A DNA stretch of 64,000 nucleotides from Curvibacter sp. PD_MW3. GTDB lineage: Bacteria; Pseudomonadota; Gammaproteobacteria; Burkholderiales; Burkholderiaceae_C. The notes under the pieces were generated by a model. That model searched no databases, had not been told where the DNA came from, and was given only the letters and a program-made list of their open reading frames with translations. The stretch covers positions 62,001-126,000 of the forward strand of contig NSIV01000005.1 of the NCBI GenBank assembly GCA_002633085.1, written 5' to 3'. The position numbers and the translations under genes are program-made. This document shows positions 1 through 9,677 of this stretch, piece by piece (the first letter of the stretch is position 1; each line of letters opens with the position of its first letter).

Positions 1-795
1 TTCCATGCCGGTGCCATGTGTGGCATCAACACCATTGGCGACCGGGACGGGTTGGGGCAACTTCACTTGGTGCGTAGCGGGTGGGTGAATGTGTTCGTCG
101 GGGCATCTCCCCCCATTCGGATCGAGGAGCCGAGCCTGCTTCTCTTTCCCAGGCCGCTTCCGCGAAGGTTCCAGACAGACCCTGCTGAGGGCGCCGAGCT
201 TGTGTGCGCAGACCTGTGCTTTGAAGGTGGGGCGACGAACCCGATCCAGGCCGCACTGCCCGACGTCGTCTGCATGCCGCTGGCCAGCCTTGCCGAGAGC
301 GCTTCTGTGCTTGCGCTTCTTTTCAGCGAGGCTGAGCTAGACAAGTGCGGTCGGCAAAAGATGCTTGACAGCCTGTTCGAGGTATTGCTCGTGCAGGTTC
401 TTCGCGAGTTGATGGAGCGGCGAGCGATGAGCTCCGGAATGCTCGCTGGCTTGTCGCATCCCAAGCTACGGCGAGCGCTGGTGGCGATGCATGATCAACC
501 GGAGCACGCCTGGCCGCTGGAGAGTTTGGCGGATGCTGCAGGGATGTCGCGGACCAGCTTCGCCAACTCGTTTCGAGATGTCGTTGGCACCACGCCTGGT
601 CAGTACTTGCTGGCGTGGCGGATGGGATTGGCCCAGAAGCTGCTCCTGCTCGGCACTTCAATGCGACAGATTGCAGACCGGGTGGGCTATGCGGACGAGG
701 CGGTCTTGTCTCGCGCATTCAAGTCGCACACAGGCATATCTCCGCGTGAGTGGAAGAGTCGCGCGGAGTCGCCGCCTCAAGACGGCACAATCTGA
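1..795 (+). CDS. AraC family transcriptional regulator (cupin-type), 5' end truncated by window start
   Basis: C-terminal AraC HTH (MSRTSFANSFRDVVGTTPGQYLLAWRM...ADRVGYADEAVLSRAFK); frame stays open to position 1 (FHAGAMCGIN...), so the annotated Met at 16 is probably internal. Confidence 0.85.
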   Translation, partial: FHAGAMCGINTIGDRDGLGQLHLVRSGWVNVFVGASPPIRIEEPSLLLFPRPLPRRFQTDPAEGAELVCADLCFEGGATNPIQAALPDVVCMPLASLAESASVLALLFSEAELDKCGRQKMLDSLFEVLLVQVLRELMERRAMSSGMLAGLSHPKLRRALVAMHDQPEHAWPLESLADAAGMSRTSFANSFRDVVGTTPGQYLLAWRMGLAQKLLLLGTSMRQIADRVGYADEAVLSRAFKSHTGISPREWKSRAESPPQDGTI

Positions 796-819
796 TCCCC
801 TGTAGAAGAGAACGCCTCC

Positions 820-1743
820 ATGCAAGCCCTGTTGAACGCCATTGCCACGATGGACATGCCCCTCGATGCCCAACGCGTGTTCCATGGCCGGGGCGGCCTG
901 TACCCCGGTTGTGAACAGTGGGTGCTGGATGCCTTTCCGCCCGTCTGGGTGTTGACCAGTTTTCAGCCGGTCACTGATGGTGAACTGGCCACTGTCCATG
1001 CCGCTTTGGCCGCGCGCTGGCAACAACTGGCCCCCGAGCAGCCGCTCAACTGGGTCTTCCAATGCCGGTTCGAAGGCCGAAGCGACACGCGGCTGATGGC
1101 CGGTAGCGTGCCCGAGCCGCATGTGGTGACCGAAGACGGTGCGCGCTTTCGCGTGCATGTGCTCAAGGGACAGAACCATGGTCTGTTTCTCGACATGGCA
1201 CAGGGGCGGCGTTGGGTGCGCGAGCATGTGGCATCCCACCCGGGGCTCAAGGTGCTCAACCTGTTTGCCTACACCTGCGCCTTTTCCGTGGTGGCGCGAC
1301 AGGCCGGAGCCTCGCATGTGGTCAATGTGGACATGAGTCACGGCGCCCTCGCCATCGGGCAGCAGAACCACCAGCTCAACGGCCTTGCCGCCGGGGCCAG
1401 CTTTCTGGCGCATGACATTTTCAAGTCCTGGGGCAAGGTTACGCGTGGCGGCCCCTATGACTTGATCATTCTCGACCCGCCCAGTTATCAGAAAGGCAGC
1501 TTTGTTGCCAGCAAGGATTACGCGCGCCTCATGCGCCGCCTGCCGGATCTGCTGGCCCCAGGCGGCCACGCATTGCTGTGCCTGAACGCGCCGGAATTGG
1601 GCCTTGCCTTCCTGCAAGACCAGATGCAGGCGCTGGCCCCTCAATTGGCGTTTGTGCAACGCTTGTCCAATCCGCCGGTATTTGCTGATGTGTCCGCTGA
1701 GCGTTCGCTCAAGGTACTGGTCTACAAAGCGCCGGAGAGATAA
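820..1743 (+). CDS. class I SAM-dependent methyltransferase (RlmI/RlmK-like)
   Basis: VLNLFAYTCAFSVVARQAGA, DLIILDPPSYQKGSF motifs. Confidence 0.85.
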   Translation: MQALLNAIATMDMPLDAQRVFHGRGGLYPGCEQWVLDAFPPVWVLTSFQPVTDGELATVHAALAARWQQLAPEQPLNWVFQCRFEGRSDTRLMAGSVPEPHVVTEDGARFRVHVLKGQNHGLFLDMAQGRRWVREHVASHPGLKVLNLFAYTCAFSVVARQAGASHVVNVDMSHGALAIGQQNHQLNGLAAGASFLAHDIFKSWGKVTRGGPYDLIILDPPSYQKGSFVASKDYARLMRRLPDLLAPGGHALLCLNAPELGLAFLQDQMQALAPQLAFVQRLSNPPVFADVSAERSLKVLVYKAPER

Positions 1744-1763
1744 TTCTCAAAAGGAATGGAAGC

Positions 1764-2900
1764 ATGAGCACCCCCAAACGCATCACCATCATTGGTGCCG
1801 GCTTCGGCGCCTTGTCCACCGTGCGAGAGATCCGACAGCGCGACAAGGCGGTTGACATCACCCTGATCGCACCCCGTGCTGAATTGCACTACCTGCCGGG
1901 CATCATCTGGATTCCGTGCGGTCTGCGCACGCGCGAGCAACTGGTGGTGCCACTCGCCAATTTCTTCACGCGCATGAAGGTGCGCCATCTCGAGGCCGAG
2001 GTGACCGGCCTGCGTGAAGGCGGTCGCGTGGTGACCACCACGGCAGGTGAAGTGCAGAACGACGCGCTGGTGATTGCCAGCGGTGGGCGCTTCATCAAGA
2101 AGCTGCCGGGCATCGAACACGCCATCACGCCGTGCGAGGGCATTGCGGCGGCGGAGCAGATTCGCGATCGCCTGCAGTCCATGCAGGGTGGCACCATTGC
2201 GGTGGGCTTTGCAGGCAATCCGAACGAGCAAAGCGCAGTGCGCGGCGGACCGATGTTCGAATTTCTCTTTGGCATTGACGAACAACTCAAACGCGAGGGA
2301 CGCCGTGACAAGTTCGAGCTGGTGTTCTTCAATCCCTCGAAGGAGCCGGGCAACCGCCTCGGCCCCAAGGCCGTGCAGCACCTGCTGGACGAGATGGCCC
2401 GACGCAACATTCGCACTCACTTGGGGCACAAGATGGTGCGTTTCGAGTCGGACAAGGTCGTCACCGAAGGCGGCGAGTTTCCCGCCAACCTGATCCTCTT
2501 CATGCCCGGCATGACCGGCAACCTGTGGTTTGACCAGACCGAGCTGGCGCGTTCACCCGGTGGCCTGCTCAAGGCCGATGCGTTCTGTCGCGTCGAGGGC
2601 ACGCAGCACGTGTATGTGGTGGGTGACTCCGGCAGCTTCCCTGGTCCTGACTGGATGCCCAAGCAAGCGCACATGGCCGACCTGCAGGCCGCTGCCGCTG
2701 CGCAGAATGTGCTGGCGGGGTTGCATGGCCAGATGCCGGATGCCACCTTCAAGGTGGAGCTCATCTGCATCATCGACGCCATTAGCCAAGGTGCGCTGGT
2801 GTGGCGTACGCCGGCGCGCAACTTCATTCTGCCGCCCAGTCGTCTGTTCCACTGGGCCAAACGCTGGTTTGAAGGTGTCTATCTGAAGCAGTACCGCTGA
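1764..2900 (+). CDS. FAD/NAD(P)-dependent oxidoreductase, sulfide:quinone oxidoreductase-like
   Basis: N-terminal ITIIGAGFGALSTVREI dinucleotide-binding motif; VYVVGDSGSFPGP FAD motif; SQR-like overall pattern. Confidence 0.75.
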   Translation: MSTPKRITIIGAGFGALSTVREIRQRDKAVDITLIAPRAELHYLPGIIWIPCGLRTREQLVVPLANFFTRMKVRHLEAEVTGLREGGRVVTTTAGEVQNDALVIASGGRFIKKLPGIEHAITPCEGIAAAEQIRDRLQSMQGGTIAVGFAGNPNEQSAVRGGPMFEFLFGIDEQLKREGRRDKFELVFFNPSKEPGNRLGPKAVQHLLDEMARRNIRTHLGHKMVRFESDKVVTEGGEFPANLILFMPGMTGNLWFDQTELARSPGGLLKADAFCRVEGTQHVYVVGDSGSFPGPDWMPKQAHMADLQAAAAAQNVLAGLHGQMPDATFKVELICIIDAISQGALVWRTPARNFILPPSRLFHWAKRWFEGVYLKQYR

Positions 2901-2979
2901 GTTTCGCTTCTCGTCACGATACTTTCTGAAAGCTACGCTGCTTTGTTGAATACGGTCATTGCCGTCAACATTGCAGTTC

Positions 2980-3010
2980 AGAAGCCCGGCCGAATGCCAG
3001 GCTTCTTTTT
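2980..3010. terminator. Rho-independent terminator between convergent genes
   Basis: agaagcccggc...gccaggcttct stem (one mismatch) followed by T-run. Confidence 0.6.
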
Positions 3011-3024
3011 GCATGGTGTCGTTT

Positions 3025-4314
3025 TTACAAGAACGAAAATTTCAACACAAACATCACTGCAATCGCCGCCACCGTCGGTGGCAGTTCCTTCACACGGCCG
3101 GCCAGCAGCTTGATGGCGGCGTAGGAGATGAAGCCAAACGCAATGCCGTGGGCAATGGAGAACGTGAAGGGCATGGTGATGGCGGTGATGGCGGCAGGGG
3201 CGGCCTCGGTCAGGTCGTCCCATTCGATTTCGGCCAGGCCACGCAGCATGAGCACGGCCACGTAGCACAAGGCCGGTGCGGTGGCGAAGGCCGGCACGGT
3301 GCCAGCCAGTGGGGCGAACACCAGTGCGACGAGGAACAACACCGCTACGGTGACAGCCGTCAGCCCGGTGCGGCCACCGGCTGCCGTGCCGGCGGCAGAC
3401 TCGATGTAGGCCGTGGTGGACGAGGTGCCGAGCGCTGCGCCAGCGGCAATGGCGGTGGAGTCAGCCAGCAGCGCCTTCTTCAGGTGCGGCAGCTTGCCAT
3501 CTTTGTCGAGCAGGCCGGCGCGGTGGGCCACGCCGATGAGCGTGCCAGACGCGTCGAACAATTCGACCAGGAAGAAGGTCATGATGACGGTCAGCAAGCC
3601 GGCGTTGAGGGCGCCGGCAATGTCCATCTGCAGGAAGGTCGGCGCGATCGAGGGTGGCGCGGCAACGAGGCCGTTGAAGGGCGTCAGCCCCATCGCGATG
3701 GAAGCCACAGTCACGGCCAGGATGCTGATGATGATGGCGCCCGGCACCTTGCGCCACTCCAGTGCCACGATCAGCAGGAAGCCGAGCGCTGCCAGCACCG
3801 GGGCCGGCTGGTGCAGGTTGCCCAGGGTGAGGAGGGTCGAGGGGTGCGCGACGATCAGGCCGGCATTTTTCAGTCCGATGATGGCCAGGAAGAGGCCGAT
3901 GCCGGCCGAGATGGCGAACTTGAGCGAACGCGGAATGGCGTTGACGATGGCTTCTCGTACCTTGAACAGGCTCACCAGGATGAACAGCAGGCCAGAGATG
4001 AACACGGCGCCGAGTGCGGCCTGCCAGGTGAAGCCCATGCCCTTGACCACCGCAAACGCGAAGTAAGCGTTCAGCCCCATGCCAGGGGCCAATGCGATTG
4101 GGTAGTTGGCGTACAGGCCCATGATGGCCGAGCCGATGGCGGCGGCCAGACAGGTGGCCACGAACACGGAGTCTTTCGGCATGCCGGCGGCGGACAGGAT
4201 GTCCGGGTTGACGAAGATGATGTAGGCCATCGTCAAAAAGGTGGTCAGTCCGGCCAGCAGTTCGGTCTTGACGGTGGTGCCGTGTGCTGAGAGCTGGAAG
4301 TAGCGTTCCAACAT
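3025..4314 (-). CDS. NCS2 family purine permease (AzgA/PbuG-like)
   Basis: MLERYFQLSAHGTTVKTELLAGLTTFLTMAYIIFVNP..., many TM helices; start placed at the MLERYFQL Met. Confidence 0.9.
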   Translation of the reverse strand: MLERYFQLSAHGTTVKTELLAGLTTFLTMAYIIFVNPDILSAAGMPKDSVFVATCLAAAIGSAIMGLYANYPIALAPGMGLNAYFAFAVVKGMGFTWQAALGAVFISGLLFILVSLFKVREAIVNAIPRSLKFAISAGIGLFLAIIGLKNAGLIVAHPSTLLTLGNLHQPAPVLAALGFLLIVALEWRKVPGAIIISILAVTVASIAMGLTPFNGLVAAPPSIAPTFLQMDIAGALNAGLLTVIMTFFLVELFDASGTLIGVAHRAGLLDKDGKLPHLKKALLADSTAIAAGAALGTSSTTAYIESAAGTAAGGRTGLTAVTVAVLFLVALVFAPLAGTVPAFATAPALCYVAVLMLRGLAEIEWDDLTEAAPAAITAITMPFTFSIAHGIAFGFISYAAIKLLAGRVKELPPTVAAIAVMFVLKFSFL

Positions 4315-4345
4315 GCGGTTCTCCATGGGGGCGGGGAATTTCATT

Positions 4346-4633
4346 CTAGGTGTGTGCTGTCGATGGTTTGGGCTTGCCGGCGCGCAAGCGCGCTGACGGG
4401 TCTGTTGTTGTGTGCAGGTCATGCAGCCACTCACTTCGGCCGAGCGCTTGTGTCACGCTGACCAGGGTGCGCAAGGTGGCGCCGCTGCCGTTCTCTAGTC
4501 GCTTAAGTGCACCCAGGGCCACGCCGGCTTGGCGTGCCAGTTCGCTTTGCGACTGGTTGCGGCCCAGTCGCAGGGCGCGCACCTGCAAGCCAATATCGGT
4601 TTGGAGTTGCCGTGTCATGTCAGCCGGATTCAT
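4346..4633 (-). CDS. XRE-family helix-turn-helix regulator
   Basis: QVRALRLGRNQSQSELARQAGVALGALKRLENGSGATLRTLVSVTQALG HTH. Confidence 0.75.
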   Translation of the reverse strand: MNPADMTRQLQTDIGLQVRALRLGRNQSQSELARQAGVALGALKRLENGSGATLRTLVSVTQALGRSEWLHDLHTTTDPSARLRAGKPKPSTAHT

Positions 4634-4806
4634 AACAGTCTGAATTTTGACTGAAGTTCATGGATTTGTGTTCAATAGCCCTGAATAGGGCTGTTGATGC
4701 TGCAAATATTTATCAAAGAACAGAAAAAAGGCCTAAATAACCCCCTAAATTTGCCGTTAATACTGATACGTAACCGGATAAAAGCCTTCGCCATTTGGTG
4801 GAGGTG

Positions 4807-5343
4807 ATGACCAAAATGCAATTACCTACTGTTGAGCGAACTCCAAATCTGCGGCCTGCCGGCGCAGAGATGGCTGTGCCTGCCGCAGCCAAGGTGATAC
4901 CCGTTGCGCCGGTGAATCCTTCCATCGAGGTACAGGCAACGGCCAGTGTGGTCAATGACATCAATCCAGAAGTGTTGGCCAAGGCCTCGGCTGAATCGGT
5001 GACCCAGCCGAGTGCTTCCGATCCGTTGCAAGGTGGCTCCAAGGCCGACAGCAGCAGCAAGGACTGGACTCAAGCTGCCGCCAAGCCGAAAGCGATTGAG
5101 GAAGAGCCCAAGGAGCCGATCTCCAAGATGCTGATCGAGCACGTGCAGACGCTGTGGATGATGAGTGCGAAGGCGGTCGAGCTTTGGTATACCGCCCAGC
5201 AGGCGAAGAACCAGGATGCCAATCATCTGCAGAACATGGCGCAGACCCGTAATCAGAATCCTAGTGCCATACCCGGCGTACTTGCCAAGGAAGTGCTGAC
5301 TTACTCGCCCAACAAGGTCAACAAGACCGGAAAAGCAGAGTGA
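4807..5343 (+). CDS. hypothetical protein, Ala/Pro/Lys-rich
   Basis: Open frame with RBS-like ggtggaggtg just upstream of ATG; no recognised domain. Confidence 0.55.
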   Translation: MTKMQLPTVERTPNLRPAGAEMAVPAAAKVIPVAPVNPSIEVQATASVVNDINPEVLAKASAESVTQPSASDPLQGGSKADSSSKDWTQAAAKPKAIEEEPKEPISKMLIEHVQTLWMMSAKAVELWYTAQQAKNQDANHLQNMAQTRNQNPSAIPGVLAKEVLTYSPNKVNKTGKAE

Positions 5344-5387
5344 GCCGCCAGGGCTGATGGCAAGGGCAGGGCTGACATGCCCTAACA

Positions 5388-6098
5388 TTGGGTATGCATA
5401 AGACAGCTCTCGTTTTATTTTCCGGTGGACAGGACTCCACCACCTGCCTGGCACACGCCCTCAAGGCTTATGAACGCGTCGAAACCATCGCCTTCGACTA
5501 CCGCCAGCGGCACCACATCGAGTTGGAATCACGCATCAAGGTGCTGAGCGAGATCCGCCGCCAGTTTCCGCACTGGGCGGGCAAGCTGGGCGAGGACCAC
5601 CTGCTCGACCTGGAAGTGCTCGGGCATGTGAGCGAAACCTCGCTGACGCGCGAAACCGCTTTCAAGATGGAGGCCAGTGGCCTGCCCAATACCTTCGTGC
5701 CGGGCCGCAACCTGCTGTTCCTGACGCTGGCCGCTGCGGTGGCCTACCGCCGCGGGCTGGAGGTGATCGTCACCGGTGTGTGCGAGACCGATTTCTCCGG
5801 CTACCCCGACTGCCGTGACGACACCATGAAGGCGATGCAGCTGGCGCTGTCGCTCGGCATGGACAAGCGCTTCCTGATCGAAACGCCGCTGATGTGGATC
5901 GACAAGGCCGACACCTGGCGCCTGGCGGAATCGCTGGGTGGCGCCGCGCTGGTGGACCTGATCATCGAGCACACCCACACCTGCTACCTGGGCGACCGTG
6001 AGCACCGGCACGCCTGGGGCTATGGCTGCGGCACTTGTCCGGCCTGCGAGCTGCGTGCGCGTGGTTGGGAGCGGTACAGAACCCCAGTGCCAAATTAA
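5388..6098 (+). CDS. queC: 7-cyano-7-deazaguanine synthase
   Basis: [20 protein letters not shown]-loop; C-terminal zinc-type Cys cluster ([14 protein letters not shown]). Confidence 0.95.
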   Translation: MGMHKTALVLFSGGQDSTTCLAHALKAYERVETIAFDYRQRHHIELESRIKVLSEIRRQFPHWAGKLGEDHLLDLEVLGHVSETSLTRETAFKMEASGLPNTFVPGRNLLFLTLAAAVAYRRGLEVIVTGVCETDFSGYPDCRDDTMKAMQLALSLGMDKRFLIETPLMWIDKADTWRLAESLGGAALVDLIIEHTHTCYLGDREHRHAWGYGCGTCPACELRARGWERYRTPVPN

Positions 6099-6219
6099 CG
6101 CCCGAGCCCGAGCGATAGAAGGCTGCAGACCGCGGAACGCCGTGGAACCGGCTGGGCCGGGTCACCGGCGTTGCCCCTGTGGGGGTAGCGGAGCGCACAA
6201 CGTGCGCGCAGCCTGGGGC

Positions 6220-7992
6220 TTATGTTTGTGTCAACTGGAACAGCGCCACGTCTTCGTCGACGCGCTTCTCCAGTTGCCAGGTGCGACTGTGGTAAGTTGC
6301 CACTGTGTGCCTGTGCGCTATTGAAATGAGAGCGCCTTTCCCTTCCTTGACAAGGGCTAGAAGCCGTTTGTACAAGGCTTTTTCGGCTTCTTCGTCCAGT
6401 GCGCTGGTGGCTTCGTCGGCAAAAATCCAGGATGGTTTTTTGAGGAACACGCGCGCCAGCGCCAGGCGTTGCTGCTCGCCGCCGGAGAGTTTCTGGCCCC
6501 AGGCATCCACCACATCAAGCTGGTCCACCAGGTGCGGCAGCAGTGCATCGCACAAGGCCTGCTTGAGCGTTGCTTCATCGTAGCTCTCGGCCGGTTCCGG
6601 GTAGGCCAGCGCATCACGCAGACTGGCGTTCGGAAAGTAGGGCCGCTGTGGAATGAACATGCTCGATTCCGGCAGTTGAACCCGACCCGAGGCCAGCGGC
6701 CAGATGCCGGCCAAGGCGCGGAACAGGGTGGATTTGCCGCTGCCGGAGGGGCCGCTGAGCAGCACGCTGTCGCCCGGCTGAGCATTCAGTTGCGTATGGG
6801 CCAGCAGGCGGCTGCCGGTGGGCAGGTCGAGCGACAGGTCGTTCGCAGTCACGCCGGAACTGCTGGTGGCGCCGGTGCGCTGGAGTTGCAGATCGGCTTT
6901 CTGGCTGGCGACTTGGATGGCCGCTTCGAAATGGGTCAGGCGATCGGTGGTGGCGCGCCAGCTGGCCAGGCTGTCGTAGTTGTCGATGAACCATGAGAGC
7001 GAGTCCTGCACGCGGCCAAAGGCAGAGGCGATCTGCATCATGGTGCCGAGTTGGATGGCGCCGCTGAAAAAGCGTGGTGCCGCCACGATGAACGGGAACA
7101 CGGTCGAGGCCTGGCCAAAGGTGGCGGTGAACATGGTCAGGCGCTTTTGCGCGTCGATCAGTTGCAGGTAGTTGGCCAGCACGTGGCCAAAACGCAGGTC
7201 AAGCTGTTTCAGTTCGACCTTCTCGCCACGGTCCAGCGCAATGGCCTCGCTGTATTCGCGCACGCGGACCAGGTTGTGGCGGAAATCGGCTTCGCGTCGC
7301 TGTTGCTGGTAGTTCAGCGAAATCAGGGGGCGACCGACATAGTGGGTGATCACGCTGCCGACGATGCAGTAGAGGATGGCTACCCACAGCATGAAGCCGG
7401 GAATGACAAATCCGGTGTCACCAAACGAAAAGCTGAAGGCACCACTGAGTGACCAGAGGATGCTGACGAAGCTCAGCAGCGTGACAAACGCGTTGAGCAG
7501 GCCCATGCTCAGGCCCACCGTGCTGCTGGTGAAGAGTTTCAGGTCTTCCTGGATGCGCTGGTCTGGGTTGTCGGGTGATTGGTCGGCCGCCAGTTCGGCG
7601 TAGCGAGTGAGTTCCAGGTGGTAATAGACTTGGTTGTCCAGCCAGCGCTGCAGGTAGTGGCGCGTCATCCAGGCGCGCCAGCGCATTTCCAGTTGCTGCG
7701 TCAGGTAGAAGCGGTAGACCGCGATGACGATATAGATGAAAGCCAGCACCGAGTAGCGCAACAGCTGCTCGAGAAAGACCGGGTAGTTCTTCTCCTGCAG
7801 GGCGTCGTAGAAGAAGCGATTCCATTCGTTGAACAGCACCAGGGTGTAGACGAAACCGAGGTTGAGCGCAACGATGGCGGCGAGCAGGCCGCGCGCCTTC
7901 CACTTTTCTTCCGACTTGAAGTAGGGCACGGCCAAAGCCCAGGCGTTGCGAATGAAGGCCTTGAAGTCGGACAGTTTGCTTGTCAGTGACAT
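6220..7992 (-). CDS. ABC transporter ATP-binding/permease, SbmA/BacA (YddA)-like
   Basis: SbmA/BacA-like membrane domain (FYDALQEKNYPVFLEQL...WRAWMTRHYLQRWLDNQVYY) plus LLSGPSGSGKSTLFRALAGIWP Walker A and LSGGEQQRLALAR signature. Confidence 0.9.
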   Translation of the reverse strand: MSLTSKLSDFKAFIRNAWALAVPYFKSEEKWKARGLLAAIVALNLGFVYTLVLFNEWNRFFYDALQEKNYPVFLEQLLRYSVLAFIYIVIAVYRFYLTQQLEMRWRAWMTRHYLQRWLDNQVYYHLELTRYAELAADQSPDNPDQRIQEDLKLFTSSTVGLSMGLLNAFVTLLSFVSILWSLSGAFSFSFGDTGFVIPGFMLWVAILYCIVGSVITHYVGRPLISLNYQQQRREADFRHNLVRVREYSEAIALDRGEKVELKQLDLRFGHVLANYLQLIDAQKRLTMFTATFGQASTVFPFIVAAPRFFSGAIQLGTMMQIASAFGRVQDSLSWFIDNYDSLASWRATTDRLTHFEAAIQVASQKADLQLQRTGATSSSGVTANDLSLDLPTGSRLLAHTQLNAQPGDSVLLSGPSGSGKSTLFRALAGIWPLASGRVQLPESSMFIPQRPYFPNASLRDALAYPEPAESYDEATLKQALCDALLPHLVDQLDVVDAWGQKLSGGEQQRLALARVFLKKPSWIFADEATSALDEEAEKALYKRLLALVKEGKGALISIAHRHTVATYHSRTWQLEKRVDEDVALFQLTQT

Positions 7993-8010
7993 GGTGATCT
8001 CTTGGGCTAC

Positions 8011-8919
8011 TCAGGCGTTGGCGACGCCACTGGCGACGTGGCCCGAAGGCACATGTTGCGACGCGGACTCGATGTGACCGGTCTGGTCGTCAAAGAAGAA
8101 ATCGGGCTCGAACTCACGCAGGAATTCACCCTTGGGCAGGCCGCCGAGGAACATGGCTTCATCGATCTCGATGTTCCACTCCATCAGCGTGCGGATGGCG
8201 CGCTCGTGCGCTGGTGCGCTGCGCGCCGTGACCAGCGCGGTGCGCACGCGCATGTTGGGGGTGCCTTCCTGCTGCAGCCGGTGCAACGCGGCTAGCAGGG
8301 GCTTGAAGGGCCCGGCCGACAGCGGCTGCAGCGCCTTGTCGCGCTCATGCTTCTGGAAGGCGCTCAGGCCCTGGGCCTGGAACACGCGCTCGGCTTCATC
8401 ACTGAAGAGCACGGCATCACCGTCGAAGGCAATCCGAACTTCGTGCGGATGGGCGTCGCTGGCCAGTGCCGATTGCGGATAGACCTGGGCCGCTGGTACG
8501 CCGGCATCCAGTGCAGCGCGCACATCGCTCAGATGGGTGGAGAGGAACAGGTTGGCATGCAGTGGCTTGAGGTAGCGCCACGGCGACTGGCCGCGCGTGA
8601 AGCTGCCGCGTTCAATGGGCAGGCCGTAATGCTGGGCCGAGCGGAACACGCGCATGCCCGAGACCGGGTCGTTGCGCGAGAGGATGACCACCTCCACGCG
8701 CTGCGTGGCGGCATCGTTGAAGGCCAGCAGCTTGCGCACCATGGAAAAGGCTACACCTGGCTTGGCAGGTTCTTCCAGTTTGTCGAGCTGTAGCTTCATG
8801 TAGGCGCGGTCCTTGTGGGGACCGTTGCCTTGCTCAAACACCTTGTTCTCTTCCTCGAAGTCGAACAAGGCGCGTGATGAAATGGCGACGACAAGCTTGC
8901 CGTCTAGCGAAGCGCCCAT
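8011..8919 (-). CDS. cytosolic 5'-nucleotidase
   Basis: LVVAISSRALFDFEEEN..., FDGDAVLFSDEAERVFQ, GGLPKGEFLREFEPDFFFDDQTGH. Confidence 0.8.
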   Translation of the reverse strand: MGASLDGKLVVAISSRALFDFEEENKVFEQGNGPHKDRAYMKLQLDKLEEPAKPGVAFSMVRKLLAFNDAATQRVEVVILSRNDPVSGMRVFRSAQHYGLPIERGSFTRGQSPWRYLKPLHANLFLSTHLSDVRAALDAGVPAAQVYPQSALASDAHPHEVRIAFDGDAVLFSDEAERVFQAQGLSAFQKHERDKALQPLSAGPFKPLLAALHRLQQEGTPNMRVRTALVTARSAPAHERAIRTLMEWNIEIDEAMFLGGLPKGEFLREFEPDFFFDDQTGHIESASQHVPSGHVASGVANA

Positions 8920-8944
8920 GCAGTCTCCTCTCAGGTGTTTGTTT

Positions 8945-9514
8945 TTATACCCAGCGCGTCAGCAGTTCCACGTCTTCCGGGAACATCTGACCTTTTTCAG
9001 CTTGCAGCAGTTTGCCATCGCGGCCGCGCACCAGGGTGATGGGCAGGCCCTTGGGCTTGGGCAGCACGCGCTGGATGGCGGGGGTCACGAAGCCGGTCGG
9101 GAAGGTATAGCCCTTTTTCTGCAAATAGGCTAGCGCATCCTCGCGTGTGCGGTCGATCGACAGCGTCAGCAATTGCAGACCACGGGGCCCTTTGTCACGC
9201 TGGCTGAGCCAGAGTTTTTGTATTTCCGGGCTTTGCAGGGCGCAAAACGGGCAGGTGCTGGCCCACCAGTAGATCACCAGCACCTGACCTTCAGCCTGGG
9301 CCGGGCGAAAGAGCGAGCCATCCAGCAGCGGTACCTCGGGCAGCGGCAACAGGGTGCCGGGTGCCGGCAAGGGCGGTGCTTTGGCTTCTGTGGCCGCCCC
9401 GGATGGGAGGGTTGCGCCACCAGCCTGGGCCAATGCGGTGCCGGTCTGGAACAGAGCGGCTGCAGCGGAGAGCTGTGTGGCGGTGGCAAGCAGGAGTCTG
9501 CGCTGAGGATTCAT
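8945..9514 (-). CDS. TlpA/ResA-like thioredoxin-fold protein, exported
   Basis: Signal-like N-terminus MNPQRRLLLATATQLSAAAALF and WWASTCPFC active site; start chosen at MNPQ. Confidence 0.85.
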   Translation of the reverse strand: MNPQRRLLLATATQLSAAAALFQTGTALAQAGGATLPSGAATEAKAPPLPAPGTLLPLPEVPLLDGSLFRPAQAEGQVLVIYWWASTCPFCALQSPEIQKLWLSQRDKGPRGLQLLTLSIDRTREDALAYLQKKGYTFPTGFVTPAIQRVLPKPKGLPITLVRGRDGKLLQAEKGQMFPEDVELLTRWV

Positions 9515-9677
9515 GACACCGATATTAGCGTTTGCGCGGCAGGCGGTCTGGCCATGAACCGAGGCGAGGGCTTGCCGGGATGATGGCGGGGCGGTAAAGA
9601 CCGAGCGCGGCACTGAGTTGAAGGGCTCAATATACACTTGGGGGTATGATGCCAGATGCGTTCCGTTTCGAGCAAGC

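Noticed and set aside
2959-4290. Long plus-strand ORF opposite the purine permease, and similar long antisense ORFs (e.g. 17959-19536 -, 33055-34647 -, 60442-62580 -)
   Set aside because: Translations are His/Gln/Gly/Arg-rich low-complexity shadows of confidently coding genes on the other strand, typical for high-GC DNA.
4730-4800. sigma-28-like promoter before the 4807 hypothetical gene (TAAA...ACCGGATAA)
   Set aside because: Match to the TAAA-N15-GCCGATAA consensus is poor with wrong spacing.
6313-6332. gctattgaaatgagagc as another copy of the AT-rich mini-palindrome
   Set aside because: Arms are imperfect and the bases encode the conserved ABC-transporter H-loop segment (LISIAHRHT), so coincidence is likely.
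9626-9645. ttgaagggctcaa upstream of the FNR-like gene as an FNR box
   Set aside because: TTGA-N5-TCAA spacing is one nucleotide short of the TTGA-N6-TCAA spacing of an FNR box.
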